Positions 32,131 to 42,710 of a stretch of 64,000 bases of DNA are shown here, piece after piece; positions within the stretch are counted from its first letter, which is position 1; every line of letters begins with the position of its first letter. The stretch is from Dermacentor variabilis (taxonomy: Eukaryota > Arthropoda > Arachnida > Ixodida > Ixodidae): assembly GCF_050947875.1 (NCBI RefSeq), contig NC_134570.1:103464122-103528121 (forward strand), in the 5' to 3' direction. Below the pieces are notes generated by a model, which saw nothing but the letters and a program-made list of their open reading frames with translations, was not told the DNA's origin and searched no databases. The position numbers and the translations under genes were made by a program.

Positions 32131-33440
32131 TGTTCGAACTGTTCACGCGAGATGCATTGATCTACGCTAGAGGTAACTATTAGAGTTAACTTCACGAAAT
32201 CATATGCAGCAACGGTTGATAGTGCTACACGCGATGTGTTACCTAGGTTTTAGCTCAGCAGTCGACGAAGGCCTTTAATTGCTATTGGGTAGAACTCCAT
32301 TACACGGTTGGCACTATGCTGCACATTTTAAATTCCAGCTTTTAAATATACGGGAGTCAGCGTTCAAAAATGAATCACGTGGGCAGATCACATTCCAAAC
32401 ATTTTTTTAGTAGAAAGCCGTTAGATTTTGTAATATTTTTTTTGTTAAAGTTAACGTTAACAGCACGTCAACACAGGAGGCATGCAATCAGACTCTACCG
32501 ACCGTTGTTGAATGGCGCGTGCAAGTTGTTCTGGCAACTTTGCCTATCGCACAGGGCCTCGGCAAAGGATGCTTGCCAGCACGGAGGTTCAAGAAAATAA
32601 ACCAAGTTTAGCGCAGTGAGAAGGAACTGGCAATCGTTTTTTTTATATTATCTTCATCTTATAATCGCAATGGTAGTACTAGATGAAAGAGCAGATGCCT
32701 GCGACATGATTTCATGCGGAATATACCTATTAGCAGGAAAAATTTAGATCCACATCGTCATGAGAAAAATTGTCAAAGAATTTGGTTGTCGTTTTGCAAC
32801 AGATTATTAGTTTTTACGCTGAAACTACCATCCTTCAAATAGCTTGCACTAGATTATAACGCGTGCTTTGCGCTCATGGCCGGTCTGGAACGGGCATCTG
32901 GTGTCTGCTCAAGGCCGGCCGCGGTTCAGCAGACCTCCAACTTTTTTCTGCGCCCTTGTCGCTTCGTCACCTTTGACACTGGCACTGATTTGAACGCATT
33001 GCGTTTCGCTCACGTCTACTTTTTCTCTTTGCATGGCTCACTAGACTTAATTAGAAGACTTCATGCATCGTAGCTTCGTAGCAACCAATTCTGGGGTGTG
33101 CTTTGTCCCAGTGATGCTTTCAGCGCTCACCACATTCTTTCTTGTCCCTTAGATTTCTCGGCCATGTTGGAATAACTTGCATTACAGAAGCGAACTACAA
33201 CGCAGAAGGGGCCTGTATTAGGCGCATGGGCATACGCGGCACCTCCCGACATGGTACCTTGCTGACACCGTATCAGAGATAGCGCTTCTTCTGACTATTT
33301 GGCAGTCGGCATTCAATTTAGGCTCTGAGCGGGCGCCTTCCTTCACATTTCTTTACAGGCCCTCAACGCTCAAAGCTAGGAACGTTGCTTACTACCACAT
33401 AAATGATTCTACTGTCGTATAAAAGTTATATAAAAGGGAC
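32131..33440. other. No gene recognised
   Basis: No domain-bearing frame. The stretch follows the end of the segmental duplication and precedes the Penelope-like repeats. Confidence 0.45.
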
Positions 33441-34042
33441 AAGGTGCCTCAGAGAGGTTGGCCAACGTTTCGATAAGAGGGTCTATCTAGCAATACTCAA
33501 TACGCTGAATGCTATATAATAGCTGCCTTTTGTAAAAATACAATACATGCCCTCTGTGCGCCCATCGCAATGGCTACATCGATTCGGCTACTTACCTGAA
33601 AGGAGCAATCAGTGAGGGAATACGATGTGAAATATTCTCGTTGTAGGCGGTATGTACAGCCGAAGCCAATGACGTCACAACGCAACGATAACAAGGATTC
33701 GCATTGAGTGATCGCGCGTTGTGAAAGGTAGTGAAAAAAGCAACAATCACATGATGGGGTACGAAGAACGAGCGCTAAACTAGCAATATTTATTCACCGG
33801 CATCGACCGTTAAGTATCCAGAATATACATGAAGTAAAAAGAACGGTGTCTATACATGCGCGTAAAGAAAATCTCTCTGTCCATTGCACAGATTGACAGA
33901 CTAATCGCTGACACAATCACTATGATATACCAAACGTCCCAAATTGCCAGGATGGTGAGCTACAACAACTCTCTTTCTTTGAAGTCCAAAATCAAGAAAA
34001 GGGCTGACCGATGGAATAAGGCCAGCCTTTCTGAGGCACCTT
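33441..34042. repeat. Inverted repeat pair of the Penelope-like element
   Basis: Arms 33441-33463 and 34020-34042 are reverse complements at 21 of 23 positions, separated by 556 bp. Penelope elements often carry terminal repeats in direct or inverted arrangement, so this probably marks the element's own 5' end. Confidence 0.75.
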
Positions 34043-34265
34043 ATCCCTGTTCACAAACTTTACACCACAGTCTCTTTCTTTCATATTAGACAAGCTTCTA
34101 AACCACCTTGATATTGCGCACAACGGGACAGGATAATAGAACGGAAGACGCACACAGGTGCAAACTAACAACAAATTTTATTGACCCACCTTAGGTTTCA
34201 GGTGGATCCTTGGGACCGTGGCAAAGGCGAAGAATCCGTAAAGTGGTAAGAGAAGTCTAATTCTA

Positions 34266-35225
34266 ATGGATGGAGCTTCCATTTCTTCCAATATGTCAAA
34301 TGTGCTAAAGAAGAGTCCCAAGTTTGTACTGGAGCCTTCTGTTCCTCCCCATGAACTCAGGGCCTTGAGCCGGCAGGTTGAGGAGAAGGCCCCGCAGGAA
34401 GATCATGAATGCTGTCACTTGGAAGGGATTGACTGCTTCACCAAGAATGTAAAACAGCCTGGTCTTATATCTTTTAAAGAGCGTTTTAAAAATTTGAAAT
34501 ATTTTGAGGGAAAATGACCTTTGTGTGCTCCCTGCAGATAAAGTAGGTGGTTTTGTCGCCTTGGCCAAGAACCATGTACAATAAAAAAGCTGTTTTGGCT
34601 GTCAATAACTTCTTTCGTCTAAAGTAGGGTCAGACAAGAATAAGCACAACGCAGCAGAATTTTACAAGCGTTTAGATTTAATAAGGCTCGCAAGAGGCGT
34701 CAAAAACACTGAAAGTGCTGCGCTGCGGGTTTTCTTTAGTGTTAATGCGCATGAACCCAATGCTCTGTTTCGTACTATTGTGAAAGAAAAGAGCACGTGG
34801 AAGCATTGTGTTAGTAAGTTCTTGCTGAAAGTCCATAATAACCTTGACCCATTACTCACAAAAAGTTCCGATGGTGTGGTGCGTTTTCTTCAAGACAACA
34901 AGGATATTAGTTTTGCCCTTTCTATTGATGTGGAAGAGCTCTTTTACGCTGTGCCTAATGGTGAACTGTTTGTTGGAGCTAGAGATTGCGTAGATGAAAA
35001 TGGTCCTGTTGCTTTCCAAAATGGGACAGGCATGTCATTCGAGAACATTTTAGCCCTTTTAGAATTTCACCTTCAGAGTACTTTCATCAAATTTGATGAC
35101 CAGATTTATCTGCAAAAAGTAAGCATTTGGATTGGTTCCTGCAGCGCGCCTGAGTTGTACCACATATTTTTACCTTGCTTTGATCGCTCTTTACACGATC
35201 GTTTTATTCATACTAACAATGACGC
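34266..35225 (+). pseudogene. Penelope reverse transcriptase fragment
   Basis: The N-terminal part (34266-34517) has KKSPKFVLEPSVPPHELRAL and CHLEGIDCF, typical of the region before Penelope RT. Past frame breaks, 34650-35225 reads KRLDLIRLARGVKNTESAAL, FSVNAHEP, FRTIVKEKSTW, ISFALSIDVEELFYAVPNGE (catalytic Asp in SIDVEELF), LLEFHLQSTFIKF and YLQKVSIWIGSCSAPELYHI. The YxDD and GIY-YIG parts are missing. Stops near 34517 and 34627 and frame changes show decay. Confidence 0.78.
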
Positions 35226-35228
35226 CGT

Positions 35229-35324
35229 CACCCGCCGCGGATGCTTAGTGGCTACGGTGCTGGGCAGCTAAGCATGAGGGGACGGGATGGAATCCCGTCC
35301 CCTCATGCTTAGCAGCCCAGCACC
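35229..35324. repeat. SINE head forming a 32-bp-arm hairpin
   Basis: CCCGCCGCGGATGCTTAGTGG at 35230 resembles the tRNA-like head of the SINEs. From 35256 to 35287 a 32-base arm is followed by the loop TGGAA (35288-35292) and its reverse complement at 35293-35324 with one mismatch. The SINE body is absent. This looks like a fold-back of the SINE head. Confidence 0.85.
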
Positions 35325-35359
35325 GCTCTTGGTAAACACTTTGAGTGTTTACCAAGAGC
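35325..35359. repeat. Perfect 16-bp-arm hairpin directly following
   Basis: GCTCTTGGTAAACACT (35325-35340), loop TTG, AGTGTTTACCAAGAGC (35344-35359). The arms match perfectly and the hairpin abuts the larger one without spacer. It has no terminator function that I can argue for in a eukaryote. Confidence 0.92.
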
Positions 35360-35369
35360 GTAAATTTCG

Positions 35370-37785
35370 TAAATGCAAAAAAAAGACAAAGCCAAGACAC
35401 TGGCCCGCAAATGCAGATGAAACGATCGGTATAACCATCCATTCAACACTGCCGAGCCTGGAGCAACATTGAATATCTGCAAAAGATGTGCGCCGGGAGC
35501 AGACAGGACCATGTAAGACATGATCAAGAACATGCGCACTGCGGCACAAATTACATTGATCGTACTAATAACACTCAGGCAGCCGGGCACCCTGCAGTTG
35601 CATGGAGGGAGGCTATATTGTCCCAATTTTGAATCAGGGCAACGACACACCCTTGGTAACAAGCTACCGTCCGATTGCGCTTAGAAGCTGCCTATGTAAG
35701 CATTCCGAAAAAAAAGATAATAAATTGCTGTCATTTGTGTTTCCTAGGATCAAACAGCATACTTGATCCCTACCAATGTGGTTTTGGAAATGGCCTGTCG
35801 ACAACCGACAATTGTGCACATTGAGGTAAAGATTTGCGATTAATTTGTGCATAAACAATACTCCTTAGTTGTTCTAGATATGGAAAAGGCCTATTGCCCC
35901 CATGGCGCTATACGGCATTAACAGAGACCTATCCGAAATGGGTATCTGTGGCAATGTGCTTAGCATAACAGAAAGTTATCTCTCACACAGTAATTCCCGT
36001 GTTAGAGTTGTTCACTTTCGGTCTAGGCCATTTACACGGAAAATTGAGGTACCGCAGGGTGGCGTACTTAGCTGTACCCTTTTTATTCTTAAAATTAACT
36101 ATTTACGGTCATGTATTCCACAAATTATGTTTTTTTTAGCTTATGTCGATCATGTGCAGATTGGCTCGTGTAACATCGCAGTCTGCGAACGACACTTTTA
36201 ATTTGAGCTGAACAAAGTCTCAACATGGTCAAATCGTAACGGCTTTAAGCTGATCGCTAAGAAAAGCTCCTGCGTCCTCTTAACAAATAATAGGGACCTT
36301 GTCCCGGAGCCGAGTGTCCAGCTCTATGGTCAGCGTTTACCTTTGAACACACAGCCCGAATTTCTTGTTGTCATACTTGGCTTTAAACTTACATTCACTT
36401 CACTTATGAAGTATCTAAAAGCTAAATCTTTAAAAACCATGAACATTCTTAAGATTCCTCCGCATACGACATGGAGCGTATACAGGGGCCAGATCATGAA
36501 CCTCTACAGGAGCCTCATCCGGCCGCGTCTAAGATTATGGTTCCGCGGTGCATCACTCTGCCGCGCCAAGTGCATTGAAGATGCTGCATCGCGTTCGACA
36601 TTTAGATATTCGCCTGGCCACAGGCGCCTTCAGAACAAGTGCTACACAAAGTTTATACGTAGAATCCATTAAGCGATAACTTCACCTGCAAAGAACATAC
36701 ATAAGCTTCCCATATTTCCTCAAAGTGCACTCTAATCCTGAACACCCGAGTTATAAAAGCGCTAACGATTTCACGTCTGTCATACTATTTCAAAACTGAC
36801 CTTCAATAAGAAAGCCTCTCTCATTACATGTGAAAAATCTGAGCGAAGAAATGAATGTCCCACTACATGTGCATCCACTGATGGCTTCAACAAGGCTGTT
36901 GCCACCGTGGCCGTGGTAATTGATAGAATGCGGCAAGTGATTAGTCGAAATTACAAAGCATGCTCGAGAGATGCACATTCGTATGTGCTTTCTAGAACTC
37001 CAGTCGAAGTACTCGTGTCCAGAATATCATACCGACGCATCAAACCTACCTGATGGCGTATCCTACGTGGCAGTCGGGTCACCCTTCTCGAAATGCAATG
37101 TGCTACATGCAGAGACGGGCATCTTTACGGCAGAAGCTTTTGCATTACTCTCGGCTGTAAAACACAGCCCGCATGGATGCATTAAACTGTAAAAAGCTGT
37201 CCCATTTGCAGGCTGTTTAAGTGCAGAATGAGCTTCAGTCTCTCTATGGAAACATAAGAATCCAGTAGTCAATTACCTCTCATCTCTGTGAACTATATAT
37301 GCATCTAACCAATATATAGCCATGTGTTTGGTGCCAGCTAACAGAGGCATAATGGGCAATATACTGGCTGTGATGAACTTGCTACATCCATAACAATGAG
37401 AGCTGTTACTGTACCCTAGTTATCCCTCCCACAACCTTTAAACCTTGCTTGCCCCAAAAGCTGACAAACTTTTGGCAGCCCGTCTGGAATCGTGAAATTT
37501 CTAGTAAACTTTATTTGATTGAGCCACACCTACGAAATTGGCCTTCGGCAACAAAATTGCGACAAACAGATGTCAAGATGTCACTAAAAATAGGAGATGC
37601 ATACGGTACTCATTCTTACCTGCTGTGTAGTGGTGAACCTTCCCTCTGTGGTAGGTGTGGTGAGATTCTAACCGTTCTCTACGCTTTGGTCGGATGTCAG
37701 GAAGCAGAGGCTGGACGAAAAAAAACACTGTCCTCTAGCACACCCATGCCACACTGCCCTTCATCCGGCATTGTTTCTTGGTGCA
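35370..37785 (+). mobile_element. LINE element E, RT to C-terminus (same family as element A)
   Basis: The + strand carries the RT, an RNase H remnant and a C-terminal region of the element A family. SYRPIALRSCLCKH, DPYQCGFGNGLSTTDN (with shifts) and CNIAVCERHF parallel the element A protein. The 5' part (ORF1 and endonuclease) is missing. The 3' end stops at about 37785, where the left arm of the big inverted repeat begins. Many frameshifts. Confidence 0.75.
35600..37760 (+). pseudogene. RT and RNase H of LINE E (broken)
   Basis: RT: MALYGINRDLSEMGICGNVL, VPQGGVLSCTLFILK, then YVDHVQIGSCN, where the second Asp of the YxDD box is His. The linker is at 36343-36672 with MNILKIPPHTTWSVYRGQIM and LYRSLIRPRLRL. 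RNase H at 36971-37192 has HTDASNLPDGVSYVAVG (Asp) and TAEAFALLSAVKH (Glu). The C-terminus at 37449-37730 has WPSATKLRQTDVKMSLKIGD and CGRCGEILTVLYALVGCQE. It is catalytically dead by the D-to-H change and by shifts. Confidence 0.75.
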
Positions 37786-37800
37786 GAACCAATTTTAAAG

Positions 37801-37832
37801 TCAAGCTTTCTTTGCCTCTTCCTTCAACTTTC

Positions 37833-37866
<34 letters not shown>

Positions 37867-38118
37867 TTCAGCTGCTACTGATTCCACCACCGCCGCTGCA
37901 GTCACTGCAACTGCTGCTGCTGCTGCTGCTTCTGTCTGGCACACCGCGTCAGGGGGTGGTTCAGAGCGTGTACATACATGGAAGGAACGTGGCAGAGAAT
38001 AGACGCGTGAAACTCTTTTGGACCGCACAGCACAGAATGTGCACATTGCCCTCTGGGGCTGCCTGGGTGTCACCACATTAGCCTCTTCATTGCTGTAATT
38101 ATCCTTGATTCCTCGCAA
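37801..38118 (-). other. Ala-rich reading frame shared by both inverted arms
   Basis: The minus-strand frame reads VRSKRVSRVYSLPRSFHVCT and SEPPPDAVCQ, then an Ala/Val tract encoded by GCA/GCT triplets, then GKLKEEAKKA. The right arm (42200-42440, + strand) gives VESKRVCR, SLPRSCHVHTRIEPAPDEVC and GKSKEEAK with one frame change. Conserved peptide words in both copies suggest a coding origin for the duplicated unit. No family is recognised; the (CTG)n tract makes the Ala run unreliable. Confidence 0.35.
37836..37864 (+). repeat. CTG/CAG trinucleotide repeat
   Basis: About nine CTG units (CTGCTGCTG...), followed by related triplets to 37931. In the right arm the same place (about 42360-42385) has short CAG-type units, so the tract expanded in this arm. 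Confidence 0.85.
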
Positions 38119-38149
38119 GCGCTTACCTTTCTACTAACGTGCAAGTACA

Positions 38150-38860
38150 GACGGAGAGAGAGAGAGAGACAGAGAAAACATTTATTTGTCGTGAGATTAG
38201 GCGACTTCCTCGTAGGGAGGAGCCCTTAGTTCAGGGCCCCATTGGCTCGCGCCACTCCGCGTGCCCGCCGGATCAGCCGTCGCTGCTCTTGCGGATCTGA
38301 GCTGGTCAGCGCAGTCTCTCAGGAGGAAGGTGAAGGTGAAGAAATAGGAGAGTAACCCGGAAGGTGTGGGCACTCCCAGGCGAAATGATATACTGTGGGC
38401 TTTGCTCCACAATATGGACAGTATGAGGGATATTGTGTGGAGTGGAAGATAAAAGGTTAAAATAAAAGAGGCAGGAAAATGAATTAGCTTGAAGCTGTCA
38501 CCGCACGACGGTATCTTCTCGATTAAGGGAATTATGTAGTGGAGGGAAGTGTCTCCTGGTATCTCTGTAATATTGTAGTTTTAGTGTAGTTCAGTGGTTC
38601 TGTCGGTGCGTCGCCTGGGTTGGACAGCTCTTCCAATGGCGCCCGGTTAGCGAGCTCTCGGGCTACCGCATTAGCGCGTTCATTACCATGGAAAGAGGCG
38701 TGTCCAGGTGTCCAGACGATACGCACCCTGTGTAATGCTGTTGGGTGCAATGATGTAAGGATGCGGTGTGTGTAGGGTGTCACCCTCCCTTTTGCCAAAG
38801 TCCTGCAGGTGGTCTGGGAATCAGTGACCACTGTGATGGGTCCATCCGGTGCCGGCATGG
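38150..38860 (-). mobile_element. I-group LINE 3' fragment (element I) inserted in the left arm
   Basis: On the minus strand the frame at 38858-38532 reads ITVVTDSQTTCRTLAKGRV and IVWTPGHASFHGNERANAVA, an RNase H with Asp, His and GNERAN (Asn for the last Asp). After frame breaks the C-terminus near 38400-38210 has SGASQWGPELRAPPYEEVA. A short UTR, CAAATAAATG and a (CT)n tail at 38169-38154 end it. The matching right arm lacks it, so it jumped in after the inverted duplication. Confidence 0.78.
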
Positions 38861-39302
38861 TTGAAGCGTGTACGATGGCAGAGGGAAGCTAGATATAATG
38901 GAAGAGAGGAGAGGGGAGAGGGGGCAGAAAATAGGTAGAACCAACGCAGTCGCGTAATGAGTGAATAACAGCCTTGCCACTCTTCGCTTGCAGTTCCCAC
39001 ACAAATAAAAGAGGAGGGGGGAGGTGATAGGGAAAAGGTGACGAGACCTCCCCCCCTCCCCCCCCCCTAGGCAGGGAAACGCTACTACTATGGACACGAC
39101 AGCGGTTTCGGGGAAACTTGATAAACTTAAGTTCAAAATACGCAGAGGTCCGTCTCGTCTATTTCTAAAAATGAAACTCTGCAAATATGTCTAGTGGACA
39201 GCTTACTCAAGGCGTGCTGAAGCAGAGCGGCATTAATTAAAGCAAACCGCAGGGTCTAGGCAACACAACGGAAGCGGTCAAACGTCAAATCAACGCTCCT
39301 TT

Positions 39303-39525
39303 ACCCGCCGCGGTAGCTTTGCGGCTATGGCATCGCTCGAAGTTGCGGATTCGATCCTGACCGCGGCAGCCGCATTTCTGCGGGGGCTAAATAAAAAAAA
39401 CGCTTGTGCACTTAAATTTAGGGACAGGTTAAAGAACACCATGGCGTAAAAATTAATCAGGAGTGTGCCACTACGGCCTGCTTCATAATCCAGTTGTGGT
39501 TTTGACATGTACATCCCCATAATCC
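39303..39525 (+). repeat. Ruka-like SINE in left arm
   Basis: Head CCGCCGCGGTAGCTTTGCGG with A-box, B-box-like GATTCGATCCTG, then body CGCATTTCTGCGGGGGCTAA, GACAGGTTAAAGAACACCAT and a degenerate tail. The equivalent SINE lies in the right arm at 41600-41795 on the other strand, so it was present before the inverted duplication. Confidence 0.82.
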
Positions 39526-39865
39526 AATTCAAGTTTAATGTTTCCGCCACGATGCGATGTGCCATGTAAGGTAATGAAAATGCTCTACCCTCTCAGAGGT
39601 TATGAAATTTGGCGAACAACAATGCCTCAAGCAAACACTTCTACCATTGTGTTTTGTGTACTACACGGACAAACCGCAGTGGTGCACGCAAGGTAACGTT
39701 TAACATCAACTCACCACTCTCGTGTTGGACTAAACGTTGAAGAAATTAAGCTTTAACCGTCAATATCACCGCCAATTATCGTTAATGAAAGCAAGAAGCA
39801 CAGAAAGATTCGCTTACATCGATTCCCACAGTGCGTGGGATCCGCATACTTTTTTGACCATAAAT

Positions 39866-41249
39866 CAGTTTTAACTTTTTGCAAGGTCTCGATTTATTGA
39901 TCCTTATAAGCCCACGACATTCGTAGCATATTCTCTCACCAGAAGCCTCGGCTTCGATAGTAGCGATCTGTGTGTCCCATGGCTTCAGGCCTTTGGGCTT
40001 AAGGGCCCTGCTGAGGCACTAGAGCTACTTGTACCGATGTATTTCCCTAAATGAGTTCTTCGTAATGCATCATTTCTGCATAGCACAGGTTACGTATCAT
40101 TGTCTAGTTTTAATGCGTATATATTTACGCACATTCCAACGAATATATTTTAGGTCTCTATACAGCTGTGTTTCCCCCACGTCTCGATATCCGTTATTCA
40201 TAAACAACTGGCAGCCTAATATCAGGGCCTTAGAGCTGTTTCGCCACATCTGATTCTTCCGACAATAGACTTCAGTAATCATCGCCATCACCATTACCAT
40301 GTTGCCGCTTGGAAAAGAACCGTCATCGCTCGAAAAAGGAGTTTCATCGTGCTGAAAAGATGTTTCATCGAAAAACAATACTCAACCCAATGTGCAATAA
40401 ACACTCATTTAATGAGAACTCCTTGAATACACCTCCACTGAGAGATCGCAATATGGCCGGTTTGTCGTCTTGCTTTGTTGTTACCTCGTAGGCAAGCAAC
40501 ATTACTCTCGGAAAGATAACGCAGCAGCACTAAAATCAGCAACACTTCGCCGCAACACTAAAGTCACCAACATAACTCAGCAATGCCCTCCGCGACAAGT
40601 AACCCTCTCACATTTCAGAACACAAGATTTGTTTAGGCGCCCCGTAGCCTTTTTTAAAGAGTGAAAGTGATTAAATTTGGAGCATTATTTATCCAGGGAT
40701 ATCTGAATAGCCTTCAGGGCTCAAAGCTGCACTATGGAGCTTGACCAAATCCCCTAAGATCACTCACATCGGCAGCATGCAAGGATCCCGCAACCTATAC
40801 AGGCGAGAATATTAAAATAACAGGCCTTACTTAGAATCATCAGCGTATGAAGTCGAAAGTATGATGGAAGCCCGTCTGGTCGGGATGAGGCATACTTACA
40901 AGGAAGAGGTCCGGACACCGACCAAGATGGTTTAAAATAGATATTTATGTTTTCTTTTTTCTCATTGTGAACAAGGCTTCCGTGGGAGAGCCGAAATTTA
41001 AATATCTACTTTAAACCATTTTGGTCGGTGTCCGGACCTCTTCCTTTTAAGTATGCATCAGTGTACAAACAAACTTACAATATATATTACACGGAATACT
41101 TAACACAGCCCAGAAAATCGCGTCATTCTAATCTATGCGCAGTAAATACACAGAATATATAAGCAGTCAGGTAGCATTCACAATGCATTATTCAACATTT
41201 ACATGTACAAAGGATACACAATAACTACACATGGCTCAAGAGGTGACCT
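39866..41249. other. Spacer between the inverted arms; no gene
   Basis: No domain-bearing frame. The only structured part is the fold-back at 40890-41056. Confidence 0.5.
40890..41056. repeat. Fold-back (MITE-like) element, 58-bp arms
   Basis: Left arm 40890-40947 (GCATACTTACAAGGAAGAGG...) and right arm 40999-41056 are reverse complements at 55 of 58 positions, with a 51-bp loop. The high arm identity marks a recent event. No obvious target-site duplication. No coding capacity. Confidence 0.9.
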
Positions 41250-42450
41250 GTCAAGAAAAAAAATTATGCAAATCTCACGCAGTGTGGGAATCGATGTAAG
41301 CGAAGGTTTCTGTACTCTTTTCTTTGACTGAGGATAATTTGCGGTGATGTTTACGGCGAAACCTTAAATTCTTCAACGTTTAGTCTAACACAAGAGTGGT
41401 GCGTTGATGTTAAACGTTATCTTGCGTGCACCACTGCTGTTTGTCTTCGTAGTACACAGAGCACACAGGGAGAAGTGTTTGCTTGAGGCGTTGTTGTGCG
41501 CCATATTTCAGAACCTCTCAGAGGGTTGAGCATATTGAGTGCCTAACATAGCACATCGCATCGTGGCAGAACTATTAAACTTGAATTCGATTATGTAGCT
41601 GTACGTGCCAAAACCACAATCAGATGATCAGGCACGCCATATAGGCGGATTCCGGATTAGTTTTGACACCGTACTGTTCCATTAACGTGTCCCTAAACTT
41701 AAGTACACGTACGTTTTCTATTTTGCCCGACGGAATGCGGATGCCACGGTCGGGAACAAATCCGCGACCTCGAGCTACCACGGCGAGCACATAAGTGTTG
41801 ATTTGACGTGCGACCATTTCCGTAGTGTCGCTTGGACCTTGCGGGTGCGCTTTAATTACGCCTGCTCTACTTAAGCACGCCCTGCATAAGTTGTGCACTT
41901 AACCTATTTCCATGGATGTTTATTTTTCCAAATAGCAGAAACGCACTGTACCTTACCTTGAACTTAAGTTTATCAGTTTCCCTGCAACCGCTGTCGTGTT
42001 AGATTAGTAGGGTTTCCTTCTCTTCCCAAGTCGCCTTTTCCCTATCCTCCCCTCCCCCCTCCTTGTTTGTGAACCGCCTCTTCTCCCTCGTCCTTTTTAC
42101 ATTTCTATCTACATCACCTCTGGACTCACATGCTAGAAGAAAGGCAAGCGCTGCAGTTGATGCAATGCATTTGAATGAGTCACGGATGTTTACAGCTGTG
42201 AAGAGGCTAATGTGGCGACGGCCAGGGAGCTCCAGAGGGCATCATTTACATTCGACGCAGTGGAGTCCAAACGAGTTTGTCGCGTCGTCTTTCCTCTCTG
42301 CCTCGCTCTTGTCATGTACATACACGCATTGAACCAGCCCCCGACGAGGTGTGCCAGACAGCAAGCAACAGCAAGAGCAGTAACAGTAGGAGCTATAGGA
42401 AAGTCGAAAGAAGAAGCAAAGATAGCTTCCCTTTAAGAAACAAGGCAGTT
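41250..42450 (-). repeat. Large inverted duplication, right arm
   Basis: Inverse partner of 37786-39865, about 1.2 kb. It lacks the LINE insertion and the expanded CTG tract and keeps the SINE. Confidence 0.8.
41600..41795 (-). repeat. Ruka-like SINE in right arm (minus strand)
   Basis: The minus strand reads GCCGTGGTAGCTCGAGGTCG (head with the middle deleted), GCATCCGCATTCCGTCGGGC, TTTAGGGACACGTTAAT and GGCGTGCCTGATCATCTGAT. It corresponds to the SINE at 39303-39525. Confidence 0.8.
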
Positions 42451-42539
42451 CAGTGTGCAAAAAGGCATAGCTGTGCCATTCCAATAACTGTAACTTGAGA
42501 GCTATTGTTCACGACACATATGCGTCAACAATTCCTTTC

Positions 42540-42710
42540 CTCTTCTACTGTGGGCCCTGATTTTTGTGTGTCTGTGTCATCTCCTGAAGCGCCTTGTCCT
42601 GTTGTCTTTCTTGTGTCCGTTGTTTTGCACTCAACAAAGTAATTATGGATTCGCACCAACTAGCCCGCCAACGCATTATGCTGAACAATTCTTTATCACT
42701 ATATACAATA
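42540..42710 (+). repeat. Possible Penelope-type terminal sequence fragment
   Basis: CCTTGTCCTGTTGTCTTTCT, CTCAACAAAGTAATTATGGA and CGCACCAACTAGCCCGCCAA resemble sequence that I associate with termini of tick Penelope elements. No coding part is attached. This is a recognition call only. Confidence 0.35.

Larger units (their letters stand above)
33441..35228 (+). mobile_element. Penelope-like element, 5' part with inverted terminal-like repeats
   Basis: A 23-bp motif at 33441-33463 (AAGGTGCCTCAGAGAGG...) recurs inverted at 34020-34042 with two differences, and GCCAACGTTTCGATAAGAGG follows the left copy. I recognise both as terminal-repeat sequence typical of tick Penelope elements. The protein-coding part starts at about 34266 and runs to the RT fingers/palm at 35225. 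The element is cut there by a SINE-derived hairpin, before the YxDD motif. Confidence 0.7.
37786..39865 (+). repeat. Large inverted duplication, left arm
   Basis: Its reverse complement matches 41250-42450 in order: CGCTTACATCGATTCCCAC (near 39814) against the inverse at about 41288; AACGTTTAACATCAAC (39693) against its inverse at about 41412; a SINE at the same place; AACCGCTGTCGTGT-type sequence; GAAGAGGCTAATGTGG (inverse near 38077); GTGTGCCAGACAG (inverse near 37936). Estimated identity of clean blocks is about 85%. A 0.7-kb LINE fragment (38150-38860) interrupts only this arm. Confidence 0.8.

Noticed and set aside
35325..35359. Hairpin as a rho-independent terminator or microRNA precursor
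   Set aside because: The window is eukaryotic, so a bacterial terminator does not apply, and a 16-bp stem with a 3-nt loop is too short for a typical miRNA precursor.
37836..37931. CTG repeat as a disease-type expansion
   Set aside because: About nine pure units in a repeat element of an arthropod; there is no gene context.
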